Source: Aotearoamyces nothofagi (taxonomy: Eukaryota > Ascomycota > Leotiomycetes > Leotiales > Tympanidaceae). From it: DNA of 64,000 nt. Shown here in pieces: positions 1 to 11,500 of this stretch (within the stretch, counting starts at the first letter, position 1; every line of letters starts with the position of its first letter). Location: assembly GCA_015345905.1 (NCBI GenBank), contig JADDTR010000004.1, forward strand, positions 1,178,001-1,242,000, read 5' to 3'. The notes beneath the pieces were generated by a model. It did not search any database, was not told the origin of the DNA, and worked only from the letters and a program-made list of their open reading frames with translations. A program made the translations under genes and the position numbers.

Positions 1-285
1 GAGGAACATTGTCGTTCTGTAGCAAATTATTTCGAGGACGTTATTGAGACGCGCCTCGGCGCGTATTTTCAGCCTCGCCGCCACTCATTAGCTAAGCATC
101 CAAGGCTGAACAAATCATCGGCGACCTTTCAAAACCGTCTTCAACCACAACTAAAAAGATTTAAAGAGGTGTTATATATTTAGGACTATGTTTGGGGTAT
201 TTTTAATATGCGCTGACCTTTAGCCATGAACGCTCTAATATGCAAACTGTCACTCAAACCGTACCATGCCAAACGCTAACTAGTA

Positions 286-1994
286 TCATCCAATAAATAC
301 CGGCATTCTACTGCCCTTGAGATCTGATGGTATTATGTTGACATCCGCTTTGTCAAAATCATGCAGTAACGACCAACATATCATTCTAAAAATCAACGTA
401 ATCCAGATTGCAGAACGTCCTGCCCTTGCCTCGTCGTTCAAGCCCAAACCTTCGGCGTCTCTGACTTCAGGAAGTATGCTATCGAAGTAGTATCGAATGA
501 CATTGAATGTAGGGTTGGCACCAATAACAGTTATAGAAGTCTCAAGTTCGTGCGATGCGTTTAATACGCTACCAAGGTGGCTTGCCATGACACTCTCGAT
601 ATGTTTCTTCTTGACATTGGCGGATAAATAGTCCCGTGAGATATCTAGGCCGTCATGTATGACTTCACGCATTTGAATGCTTATTGTGTCGAGTTTGGCA
701 TCAACCTTCCAGACACTCTGCATGTTTTCCCACTGATCTAGTATTGCCACTAGGAGCGGATGAGGTCCAACTGGCGTGGCTCGGGAAGGTTCAACAATGT
801 CTTTCAACCGATCTTGGAATTCTGCCATTGCGGCGACCCAAGAAATTTTCGTAACATCCCCTAGCCAGACATCTGCAGTTGGGTTTGGTAGCATCCTAAA
901 CATGCTACCCCGGATTCTAAATGGCTGCGCAAGCATAGCTATCATTTCAAAGGTAACTAACATATATTTTAGATTTAAGCTTGCAAACATCTACTGCAAT
1001 ACGTACCCGAGAACATGTAAATACGGCTTCTCTTCGATTCGTATTTTTCAATAGTCGCAGGATCACAGCTCAATGTCGCCAAGGTACGCTTAACACGACC
1101 AATGCTGCCAACTTCTAGATCTCGGCCGAGGATACTTGGCACATAGCCAAAGACAAGGTCTTTGATCTCGTGGCATGGTATTACTCTATTTGCTTCGAAT
1201 TTTGATGGGCCAGTTACAGTGAAGATGGTCATCAACTCTAGTCCACTTCATGCATATCAGTTCCGTATCACAGGAGGGTTGATGGAGACATACCGGACAA
1301 GGGTAGAGGAGAATCTATATCCATTGCCTTCACTCGAGACATCCCCCCGCTGTACGTCGAATATCTTCCAGTACATCCCCAGTAACCCGACCATCTCGAC
1401 AAGGTGACATAGCGTCGTTGTAGCATAAGGTTTGGTTATACCTGCAGGCATAAAGTCCCATGACCTTTTCTTCTTCTGTATCGAATGGGAGATTGTATAT
1501 GATGGTGTTACTAGGGAACTGCCTTTCGGGGGACCGCGTGCAGCTGCCTCCCATTTCCGAGACTCGTTCTCTTCCAACTGGAGAGCTGTGAGCAATGTAA
1601 CCCACGAGGCTCGCTCGTCATCCGCAGTATGGATAGCCTTCAGAGTGTGTTGAGGGTGTTCCTGTGTTTGTGTTTTCTTGTATGACTCCGGGGACCCATC
1701 AACGAGGTAAATATCTGCATCTTGAATTGGACCTTTCGTATTTTCGGGTGGTGCTAGGAATATGACTGGAGTTTCAAAGACAACCTCGAATCGCAATTCG
1801 GTCACTCGAAACTTTCGGTGTGTGCTCTCAGCCCACCGACCCATTGTAGAACTTGTACATCTTCGATAGCCATCTGCTGCACTCGCTAGGTATTGTTGGA
1901 GGACTTGCAGGATTGTCGTCACCAAGGCAGTTACTGACACAACGAGTGCTGTGATGGCGAGGATGTTGGAACTCCTATCATTGTTATCCGACAT
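286..1994 (-). CDS. modin-like fungal membrane protein
   Basis: Model: complement(join(286..956,1007..1245,1294..1994)), 536 aa. I recognise the pattern annotated as modin in filamentous fungi: an N-terminal hydrophobic stretch at about residues 12-34, then the GYRRC block, a middle GMYWK motif, an EGNGY motif and the late RGSMFRMLPNP block. No biochemical role is established for the family that I know of. The ATG at 1994 follows an in-frame GTG and is the first Met. Intron 1294-1246 begins GTATGT and must end at an AAG acceptor to keep frame; a TAG acceptor 8 nt further on would break it. Intron 1006-957 begins GTACGT and ends TTAG. Both joins restore the family sequence. It shares a 1.06-kb divergent upstream region with the HglS-like gene. 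Family assignment is from memory, structure from splice signals. Confidence 0.8.
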
Positions 1995-3056
1995 GGCTAG
2001 CACGGGTCAATGTCGGATAAGGACGTCCGAAGGGCGGCTTCGCTATAACAGAGAGCATCTACAGATGAAGAGAGAAAGCAATTGAAGGAAATCAATTGAT
2101 GTTGCCAACGAGGCTGTGATCAGACTCCGCCACGCTAATGTCTCGATCCTTGCTTGTGCATCAGTATCATCAGCATCAGCCTCGCCAGCGCCAGCGCCAA
2201 ATCGTGCGTGCGCGCGCGAGATTAATCAGTGCATATAAGCCAGCTCAAGCAGGTATACCGAAGCAGCAGCATAATTTAGACTGGGCGGCGGTACAATTAT
2301 AATCAATTAATTAATTGCGCTTTGAAGGGCACGCTTTATATCATTTATAGAAGTAGCAGGACATAGTATAAAAAGACGTTTGCTGATAACGATACTATTG
2401 ATAGGATAGACCTCTCATGAATCAACAGTTACAATTCGGTTGCGTATCCCCCGCAAAGCCGGCCCCTATTACCCGAATTCAACATGCACGTGCCATGTAA
2501 AGATCAACACTTAGACACTCTTACAGATGCATCCTCAACTTCGGCGGCTAGCAGTGACGGAGTTGCTCTAGAATCAATATGCGTAGTTAAACAAGCAGAG
2601 GGCTAATACCGTTTTCTCGTCTTGCCTTAAGTAACTATTGCGAATGCCCTCAGGTTAGCTCACAGATCCAACTATTGTCCCTGGCGAAGTAGCATTTCTG
2701 CCCTCATTGGATGGTTCTATTTACTAGGTCATTTGGGTGCTTGAATTCTTCCAATATCCATTCCGCGGGAGCCATCCAGACCACCGCCACAACCGACAAT
2801 AACCGGTCGAAGACTTGCCAGATAACTTAAGACGTGCCCTCCCAACCCAGCATTTCGTCAGGTGATCATGGTTATCACATCACATCGCATCGCATCGCAT
2901 CGCATCAATGTGATGTTTTTATTATTATATCAGAGCCCTCAGTGTGGCTAACTGCAAATACCTTACTTTCCCAGTTGCAGCCCTTTCGTTGCTGGAATAC
3001 TGTGCCGTTGTAGCACGCATCACAACAGTGCCACACTGATACTATGATCTGTAATC
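1995..3056. promoter_or_regulatory. divergent intergenic region, modin / HglS-like
   Basis: A 1.06-kb stretch between two genes that start away from each other, so both promoters should lie here. No supported ORF. It carries an alternating purine/pyrimidine GC run near 2205-2217 and a CATCG pentanucleotide repeat (about five units) at 2883-2906, roughly 150 bp before the HglS-like start codon. No specific factor site is claimed. Confidence 0.5.
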
Positions 3057-4496
3057 ATGGCAGCTGTGGCCCCCCAATGTCAACGTGCTCTACGACCACA
3101 GGAACCCTACTGCAACCAAGATGAACTCCGAAATAGCTTCGCGATGGCCTTATCGACTATGTACAAATCCGAGGTTCCGCTTTACGATGATCTAGTCTCA
3201 ATTGTGAAGGAAGTCAATTCCAAGGTCCTATCTGCAGCAGGTCAAACTCCCCCAGACAGGCTCGATCTCGAGAGGCACGGTGCCATCAGACTCGGTACAC
3301 CCCATGAACTACGCACTGTACGACGCATTTTCGCCCTCATTGGGCTATTTCCTGTTGGATATTACGACCTTTCTATCGCCGGCTTGCCGATGCATGCCAC
3401 GGCCTTCCGCCCTATAACCGAGACCGCCCTCAAAAGGAACCCTTTCCGGGTCTTCACTACGTTGCTCAGACCCGAATTACTAACTTCTAGCTCACGAGAC
3501 TTGGCCTTGTCACTATTGCTAAAACGCAACATATTCAGCGACGATCTCACACGACTGATTGGGGTCGGTGAGGAACAGGGGGGACTGACCCCACAACAAT
3601 GCCACAGGTTCATCGTCGAGTCAATGAATACTTTCCGCTGGCAGCCAATAGCAGCGACTACCTTTGAGAAATACAAGCAACTGATGGCTGAGCATCCTGT
3701 CCTTGCCGATATCTCCTGCTTCAATAGTGCCCATATTAACCATCTCACCCCGCGAACACTGGATATCACAGCTTCACAGGCGATGATGAAGTGCAAGGGA
3801 CTTGCAGTGAAGTCTAGGATCGAAGGCCCACCACCCCGTCGCCATCCCATCCTTTTACGACAGACAAGCTTTCTAGCACTTGAAGAAGCAGTAAAGTTTC
3901 CTCTAAAGGACCCGAATAGTATAGAAATCGAGCTTATCAATGGGCACCACAAAGCACGTTTCGGCGAGATTGAACAGCGTGGTGCAGCGGTTACGCTGAA
4001 AGGAAGAAAATTATACGACGACATCTTGATTAAGGCAATGCAGGAGGCACAAGTCCTGCAAGCGGACTCAGCGACCACTGATCGCATTTTGGCAAAGGCG
4101 TTTGAGAGATACCCAGACAAGTGGGAGGATCTTATCGAACAAGGCTTAATTTTCTGCACATTTCGCTGCACCGATCAGGCTCGAAGCTGGAAACCGGTCT
4201 CTGCAACTGAAAAGCTGACGAGTCTTCTTAGTAGTGGGTTGATAGTGGCGTCCCCTATCACGTATGAAGACTTTCTGCCATTTTCTGCAGCTGGCATTTT
4301 CCAGTCAAATTTACAAACAATACCCAAACCAGAATCCGACACTAAGCCGCAGATGGAACCATGTGAAGATGTTACTGGTTTCGAGCATGCTCTAGGTTGT
4401 AAGGTGTGGAACTTAAATGAACTATATACTAAAGCACAAAGCCAAAGTTTGAAAGCTTGTGCTATCGAACTAAGTCTTGAAGAGATTATTTGCTAG
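3057..4496 (+). CDS. 2-oxoadipate dioxygenase/decarboxylase family protein (DUF1338, HglS/YdcJ-like)
   Basis: Intronless, 479 aa. The bacterial family member HglS uses Fe(II) to turn 2-oxoadipate into D-2-hydroxyglutarate with loss of CO2, a step of D-lysine catabolism. Family landmarks are in order: HGAIRLGT (residues 74-81), GYYDL (101-105), HATAFRP, FRVFTTLLRPELL, FRWQP, then HINHLTPR (226-233) and FGEIEQRG (302-309). His74, His226 and Glu304 or Glu306 sit where the metal ligands of the bacterial enzyme lie, and Arg78 matches the substrate-binding Arg after the first His. Length is close to the bacterial enzymes. The ATG at 3057 is the first in frame. The substrate in this fungus is inferred. 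An antisense ORF of 269 codons across this gene is a shadow. Confidence 0.88.
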   Translation: MAAVAPQCQRALRPQEPYCNQDELRNSFAMALSTMYKSEVPLYDDLVSIVKEVNSKVLSAAGQTPPDRLDLERHGAIRLGTPHELRTVRRIFALIGLFPVGYYDLSIAGLPMHATAFRPITETALKRNPFRVFTTLLRPELLTSSSRDLALSLLLKRNIFSDDLTRLIGVGEEQGGLTPQQCHRFIVESMNTFRWQPIAATTFEKYKQLMAEHPVLADISCFNSAHINHLTPRTLDITASQAMMKCKGLAVKSRIEGPPPRRHPILLRQTSFLALEEAVKFPLKDPNSIEIELINGHHKARFGEIEQRGAAVTLKGRKLYDDILIKAMQEAQVLQADSATTDRILAKAFERYPDKWEDLIEQGLIFCTFRCTDQARSWKPVSATEKLTSLLSSGLIVASPITYEDFLPFSAAGIFQSNLQTIPKPESDTKPQMEPCEDVTGFEHALGCKVWNLNELYTKAQSQSLKACAIELSLEEIIC

Positions 4497-5000
4497 ATTT
4501 GTTGAATTCTGAGGGCCAGTACTGGTCAGTAAAGCAATGCCTTAAGCAGCAACAGTAGCATAAGTGGAATTTCCGCCAACATATAACTTAAACTTTTAAG
4601 CAATAAGTGAAGCATCAAGCAATACAAAGCACCGCAGCCTCCAATTTTGTGCCAAATTGCCACAAGATTTATAAATATTAATATAAAACGACAATATTTG
4701 AGTGATGGTCAGATGGAGCAATTGTATCTACGGCAGAATATAGTCAGAGTATATAAACTGCTTCTAAACCTATATTCGCAGTTTGAGGTAGAATGTTGAG
4801 CGATGGTAACAGGATGAGGGAGCAGGTGTGTAAGTCAGCTACGGCAGGTGCTGCAGTCACGTGCAAGATTGCACACATTGTGCTCCTACCCAAGTCTACT
4901 AGCCCCAGGGACGGAGAAAGCTTACTGAAGTATAATCTATCACGCGCTAATTCAATACCCTCCGTCTTCATCTCCATAATTCCTATGCCGTGAATTGAAT
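4497..5000. other. intergenic, HglS-like to NMNAT-like gene
   Basis: 504 bp, AT-rich in its first half. It holds only short ORFs with no family resemblance. It probably contains the 3' end of the upstream gene and the promoter of the downstream one; no clear TATA element or terminator stands out. Confidence 0.5.
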
Positions 5001-6054
5001 ATGTCGCGAAACTCTCGTAACCTCGCGAGCTATATTAGTGCAATCTATTATAAAGACAGTGTCGAGAGATTTCATAATATTATTTTTGATTATGGCATCT
5101 CCCACCGTTCACCGATGCTCGTGCCTGGTCGTAGCAACTACATCCTAGTATATCCTGGCTCTTTCAACCCACCCCATCTGGGACATAGGGCATTACTCAG
5201 CCATGGATTTGGGAGAAGTGGTAGCGACATGAACATGGTCGCAGCCATCGTCCTACCGCTAGATGATTCACACCTTGAACGGAAGTTTAGGGGTATGAAG
5301 GATGTACAACTATTCAAAAAGGACCAGAGAGTCAGGCTCTGGAAGGACACCGTACCTAGCGATTGGTACTGGGTGTATGATCGTAGCATTGAGGAATGGG
5401 TTGTATTCGTGAATCGTCTGACCAAAGCCATTCTTCAAGACGGATTCGATATCAAGTTCGTTTACTTATCCGGGCCGGACTATATTAAGGTGAATAAAAT
5501 TCCTCCACCTGATGTGTGGGAGGGCTGCAAGGACATTATCGTCAGTGATATTGGAAGGAGTGCGGATTTCTTTAACGGTGATATTAATTATTTGACGACG
5601 TTGAAAGATTGCGAGCCATGGGAGGAGATCTTTTCGAACTACGAGAACCTGAAGAAGGAGGCTATGGAAGATGCAAATTGGGCATGGTCAGGCATTTTCA
5701 TGATCAATCCGGGATATGGCAAGAGAAGGTTAGATGAAGGTGAGCGCTGTATTTCTACTTCTGGCAAACTTAAATAACTGATTACATCGAGATCCCGGAC
5801 GTGTAGATCGCGATGCCGAAGAGTTTTTGAATATCGCTCTTGAGAAGGACAGAGCTGTTCGGACTTGTCGCCGTCGAGATGATCCGGAGTCGACGATACG
5901 GTTTATACAAGCATGCCCACAGATGACCAATATTAGCTCTACTATTGTAAGGGATGTATTGGAAATACACTCGGGCGACGAACTTCGCCGGAGGCTAGAG
6001 TCACTTGTTCAGAATCCAGGTATTTTGATGGATTATTTATCCAAAAGTAGATAA
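5001..6054 (+). CDS. nicotinamide/nicotinate-nucleotide adenylyltransferase-like protein
   Basis: Model: join(5001..5739,5792..6054), 333 aa. The nucleotidyltransferase (cytidylyltransferase-like) fold is shown by YPGSFNPPHLGH at residues 51-62, the GxFxPxHxGH ATP-binding signature, and by ISSTIVRDV near the C-terminus, the SSTxIR phosphate-binding motif of NMN adenylyltransferases. Such enzymes join a nucleotide to ATP to make NAD or a related adduct. The N-terminal 45 residues before the fold and the insertions make it longer than housekeeping NMNAT, so the true substrate may differ. The intron (52 nt) starts GTGAGC, has AACTGAT as branch site and ends CGAG; joining restores GAT (Asp). The ATG at 5001 lies two codons inside a longer frame that opens with TTG. 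Confidence 0.78.
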
Positions 6055-6293
6055 TGAATACATAGTTAAATTACTAGTATTATTTTATACCCCCGATAAT
6101 GAACCGACGTGGACTGCTGGCTCTATTCTATTAACCCTCTATAGAATTTATAAGTAGCGATTATGTTCCCTAGATTAAGTTTCTATTAGTATACTTATAT
6201 AAGAGCGTTGTAGGTCACTTTAAAACAGTACCAATCTGTTATAGAGGATTCAAAAAGATCCACCTAGGTGATTGTAAGCGGGCGAAAGGAACG

Positions 6294-7769
6294 TCAGGTG
6301 GCACATATTTCTACCTCGTGCATTTTTAAATCTGCTAGAAACTCCACGGCCTCGGAACCAAGAATGGAAATTGCGAGACCCTTGGGGTTTCTGAATCGTT
6401 CTACTGCTGATTTCAGGTCAGTCGGGAGCAGAACACCTCTTGTATTTGCCGAAACTGGAATCTGAGCATTTGTCCTGACTCCCCATAGACCTGCACCGAC
6501 TATAGCAGCCAAGGCATGGTGAGGCACCAGGTCAGCTCCTGGAATCCTGATCTCGAAACGAGTACTCTTGGACGGGCAAGTTGGTGGTGCAATTATACGC
6601 GCAAGAGACATCCTGTTTTCTAAGCCCCAGCTCGCAGAAACAGGAGCCCACTTCATGTGTTTCAATCGTTTGTATGAGTTGACCTTATCAGTGTAGATTT
6701 AGTTCACGATCATCTCTCAGATACTTAGACTGACTCACATTCGGACACAGCAGGGGCATAAGATCGGGAATTGCTGTGAGAACGCCAGCAAGAAACCTCT
6801 GCCCCATGTCTGTGATGTTTGATAGCTCTTTGTAGACACAGTCTGCATTGATACCTTCTTGGTAGAAGGCATTCTTTCCAGTCTTCTTATCAACCAAGGA
6901 GACTAAAGCCTGTAAGCACAATGTTGAAAGATTTGTGTAAGGATTTGTTTACGGACGATGAATATGACCTGAGTTACCCCCTTCTTCTATGAATGGCTTT
7001 GCCATAAATGTTGGGCGGACTGGTACCGGTCTGACCAAACTGCCAACGACCTTTGCGACCAGGCGAAATAGTACAGCACGATCAGCCATCGCACAGCACT
7101 CAGCCACGGCCAAGGCTGCTTCCACCGCAGCACCACCAAGCTCCGTATGAAAAGACTCTACGGGACAGTTGAAGGATGCACATGACTTCAGAATCGCATT
7201 TGCGAAATCCTCATGGAGGCTCATTTCAAGTATTGAGTAGGAGATTGGCTCTTGCTTCAAGAGAAGATTGGTTCGGTGTGGAAATCTGTTCGCCGATGTA
7301 GAGGGTTCTTTGAGTAAGCAGAATTCAAATTCGATTCCTGACATCACTCGTAGACCCAGAGCCGTCTCTACATCTGTCACGACACGACGAAGCAGTGCAC
7401 GCGGACATGCCGGTGAAGCTTCTCCTGTTCCCGGGTCATGAAAGGTTCCCTGTACTGCAGTGAGTATACTAGAAAAAAAAGGATGAGGCTATTCACCAAT
7501 AGGAACAGGCGGTCATCTTTCCACGGCATCTTTCGAGCCGGCGAATCATCGATACGGAAAAGAAGATCGGGAAAGACAGATTCTTTGTTGGCCCTCTCGA
7601 GGAACCCGTCTCGAGAATCAGACACCAACGGACCAGAAGAGAAGCCAAGCCCAAAGTCTTTGCCAGAAACCAACTTTTCATGTGAGATGATCTTCCCCCT
7701 CAGGTTGCCATGAGGGTCAATGCTAGCGATCTCCGCCCACTGCGATGTTTCGTCTCTTGTCTCAGCCAT
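6294..7769 (-). CDS. glutamine synthetase-fold protein (GS/FluG C-terminal type)
   Basis: Model: complement(join(6294..6683,6739..6902,6957..7449,7497..7769)), 439 aa. GS catalytic landmarks in order: SGIEFEF (Glu131, Glu133, metal ligands), HTELGGAAVEAAL (equivalent of the ExxxGQxE block), GNSGHIHLSL (about 249-258), VNSYKRL, WGLENR and FEIRIPGAD. GS-fold enzymes ligate ammonia or an amine to a glutamate-type carboxylate using ATP. The metal-binding Glu and His are present, but the third block lacks the usual GQ, so the substrate is uncertain. The 7450-7496 intron must use TACAG rather than the CTGCAG 5 nt earlier. The 6903-6956 intron needs a weak GTCCGT donor, because the nearby GTAAAC breaks frame. 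The ATG at 7769 precedes MAETRDETS. It is divergent from the NLR gene and convergent with the NMNAT-like gene, 239 bp apart. Confidence 0.8.
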
Positions 7770-8580
7770 CGGGGGCGATTGAAAGTATTGGGCAAAAGCG
7801 CGTGATTGCAAGTCTATTCTAGATTTCAAGGGTTAGCAGGAAGTGCGGTGAACATTATGGGCATCCTGGACCTCTTGTATTGTGCTGTACTGTATGACAG
7901 AAGTTCTATAGGCCGCCCCAAGTCCAGCCTTGCGCTCCAACATCCCGCGTCAGCATTCTGCACCACCATTAGTGTACAGTTACTCCGCATTCTGTGAAAC
8001 TCGAAATATGAGCGTCAACGGGCTGAGCCCAGCCCAGCTCCCTCTGCTTGCCTTTGCAACCGGCACGACTCCCGACAGCGCCTTGCCGGCGATTTTAATT
8101 GTAGGCTCTGCCTTTGCAACGCCCGTGTATATAGGACCTAGTTAGTCTAGGTAAATGTTTCTGGACCAGTTTATCCAGTACATGGAGTAAGACTGAAGAT
8201 CACGCTGCCTACGCTACGGCAAGAAGATAGGGAACATCATCTCTACTCGAACTTTGTATGACTGGCTCGGGGGGTTTGAGCGGTGCGTGCCAGGACTGTT
8301 GCTCCCACCTTACAACCCTTGCCACTATGCGTCTTGCCGGGGATAGATGGTCTAGAGAGCTGAGGAGTCACGCACGGTGCTGTGCACATTAGTGCCTTTG
8401 CCTCTAGCTAGGCTTTCAAGCTGAGTCAAAGCTACCTAGCAATTTGGTGACGTGTTTAAAAGCAAGAGGGACAGATAAGAACATGAAGCCGTCGGCTGGA
8501 AATCGGCTACAAAGCCGTGTACCATTGCGCATACACCTTCTAGGACAATCTATCTCCCGCGGGAGCGTGCAGAGCCCATA
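7770..8580. promoter_or_regulatory. divergent intergenic region, GS-like / NLR
   Basis: 811 bp between the start codons of two genes transcribed outward. No credible ORF. It should contain both promoters; no known operator could be assigned by eye. Confidence 0.5.
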
Positions 8581-11500
8581 ATGTCATTCGGCTTCGGAGT
8601 AGGGGACATAATCCTCGTATCCCAGATTTCTTGGCGCATCTGGCAGGCATGTACCAGTGGTCGCAAGTCTGCGCCTGGAGAATTGAGGGAAGTCGAGTCC
8701 GACTTATGGGCCTTGTCGACCGGGCTGGAGAGACTCTCTGCTTCTCTCATCGCTTCGCAAGGCGGCAGCAGACAAGGAAAAGAAGACCTTAGCGATTTGA
8801 AGACTGCCGTGGAGTCATGCAAAGCGACCCTCTTGGAGTTCGATGTGTTGCTAGAAAAATACCGGCCTGCCTTCACCAAAACCTCGGACTTAGAGACCAG
8901 CCTTAGCAAGAAATGGACGAGCCGCGCTCGAAAGGTTTGGAGTCAGACCTTGTGGACGAACGAGAAAGATGCAATTAATAAAATTCGAACACGGCTCAGT
9001 CTGCACCTTCAAGTTTTAGACACCTTTACTCAATATGCTATTGTGTATGTATTGAATAGTATCGGGGGACGTTCTTCCTACAGGACAAGAAACTGTAGCT
9101 GACATGAGCAAAGAAATATCAATACAGAAGTAGTTCAGAAGTTGGATTCTATCCAAACCACTGTTGGTGAGTTATTATATTAGCTGACTCCGAGAAAACC
9201 CAATCTTTGTTAACTGGACTCCTGCTCTAGGACAAATCTCAAAGCTTCAAATTGAGACTAAGCCAGACTTACACGACAACCCATTATCAACCCACACAAG
9301 CTCGTATGATACATGGCTACAGTTAGATGGGGTTGCTTCAAACCTCTTCTTACAGTCTGCAGCCACACAATGGCTGAAATCGTTTTCTAACTTTACGAGT
9401 AAAACGCATCGGACACTTACTGAGCTGAGGAAGCTCGAGGATGACCTCAAGCTGTCAAGGTCTCTACTTTTCAATCACATCGATGCTGACAAATCTCTCC
9501 GCCTACATAGCGGCCACCCATTGAATGAATCCTTGGCCGAAATTTCTCAGAGACTGACTCCCGGATGGCTCGCAGATGTGTCCGCGAACGGAAGCGCCAA
9601 TAGCTCAGACGCCACAGATACTCAACCAAGTCTTGTCCAGGCTAGTTTTCTGTCGGTAGTCCTGAATACGGCATTGAAAACACTACGTCAGGTATTTTAT
9701 TAACTACTAATATATTACTAATATTTACTAACACATATAAATAGGAGGCAATGCCTTCGAAATATTTGAGCACCATTTCTAAACAGACTGAGACTATAAA
9801 CGTTGCACTTCAAATTCACGATGGTGATATAGGGCCCTATGAGGGTATAAAACAGGCTCCTTGCTCTTTGCTTTATATATCGTTGATTTCAGAGGTTGTT
9901 TTCTGCGTGTCTTCCATTATTGAATACACTATCAAAGTCGAGAAATGTGAGTCCCCCTAGCACCACTTCACTATGAGCTCATCACTTATAACAAGATACT
10001 AGCGATCTATCCTCAAAGTGTCCTATCTACCATGACTTACAACTTGCCGAATACCATGCTCCTTCATCAGACCGCATCGGCATACGAGGCTGCAAGAAGA
10101 TCAGAGAAGTTAATACCCGCTGTCCTTATGGCAGAAGAACGGGAAATTTTCAATGAACTACCGAAAATGGCACTTGAATCGCTGAATGAAGAGGTTCAAC
10201 GAAAAAGATGTAATCAAACCGCGAGCCTGCTGTTATGAACGATTAGCTGACCCTACATAAAGCGCCAAAGCTTCAAACAGAAACACAAGCCGTGCGATCT
10301 TGGCTCAGTCCTCCTGATGACGTTGAGGAAGATAGAGCTTTGCAGATATCTAGACGGTGGCCGAATACATGCAACTGGATATTCAAGAAGGAATCATACA
10401 GCACATGGTTTCAAACACCGGGATCGTCAATTCTATGGATTCACGCTCGGCCGGGTGCTGGGAAATCCGTTTTAGCTACCTATATTGCTCAATCCTTTGA
10501 AGAAGCTGGTGAAAGCACTGCGTATTTTTGCTTCAGATATAACAACGAAAATCTGCGAAAGCCTACTAGTTTACTTCGCTCGATTGCTTGGCAGACCTGC
10601 CTAGGGAATAAGGAAGCACTCGGTGTGCTAGTTAGAGTCCAAAATGATTATACTATTTCAAGTGGCGCCCGGGCAGGATTACTATGGAATAGGCTATACA
10701 CAGATGCGCTCTTTCTCATTGAGTCAGAAAAGCCTGTCTATTGGATCATCGACGCACTCGATGAGTGTGAACCATCGGAAAGAACCTCCCTTTTAGAGCT
10801 TCTTGCGGGAGTATCGAGATCCCAGATGCCAGTGAAGATAATTTTTCTCAGTCGACATATGAGAGACATTGCGAACAAATTTCGCCAATTTCCAGTTCCA
10901 GTCGAGGAGATCAAACCAGAGGACAACATTGGTGACATTAAGATCTTCGTCAATGAACGCTTGACTCGCTGGGGAGCCGAAGAGTCGTTGAGAAAAGAAG
11001 TTTCGGATGAGCTCATTCACAAAGCTAAAGGAACTTTCCTATGGGTGGCCAAAACATTAGATGAACTTGAGCTCAGAGATTTTGATGAGGACGTTGTAGA
11101 AGCATTGAGTGAGCTACCTTATGACCTCGAACAACTCTATGCGAGGATATTACAAGAGATGGCACATATGTCCCCGTCGCAAAAGCGACTCACAACTACA
11201 ATACTAAAATGGGTACTTTGTGCCGCTCAGCCTTTAACAGTTCAAGAGATGGTAGAAATACTTTGTCAGTCATGTGGCCGTATTTCGAATGGCGAAGCCA
11301 CAATCCGAAATTTGTGTGGCCAACTTATAAGCATTGATAGATCAAGGGTTCAGGCCAATCATATGACGATTCAAGAGTATCTACGCAGAGACGATATAAA
11401 ATCAGAATTTCGGGTGGACTTGCTGAAAACACACCATGAAGCTGTCGAGCATTGCCTTTCTTACTTTGATCTTTGCGCTCTAGACCAGAACCAATTTCCA

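Noticed and set aside
3362-4171. 269-codon frame antisense to the HglS-like gene
   Set aside because: Mirror frame of a strongly conserved gene, with no motif of its own.
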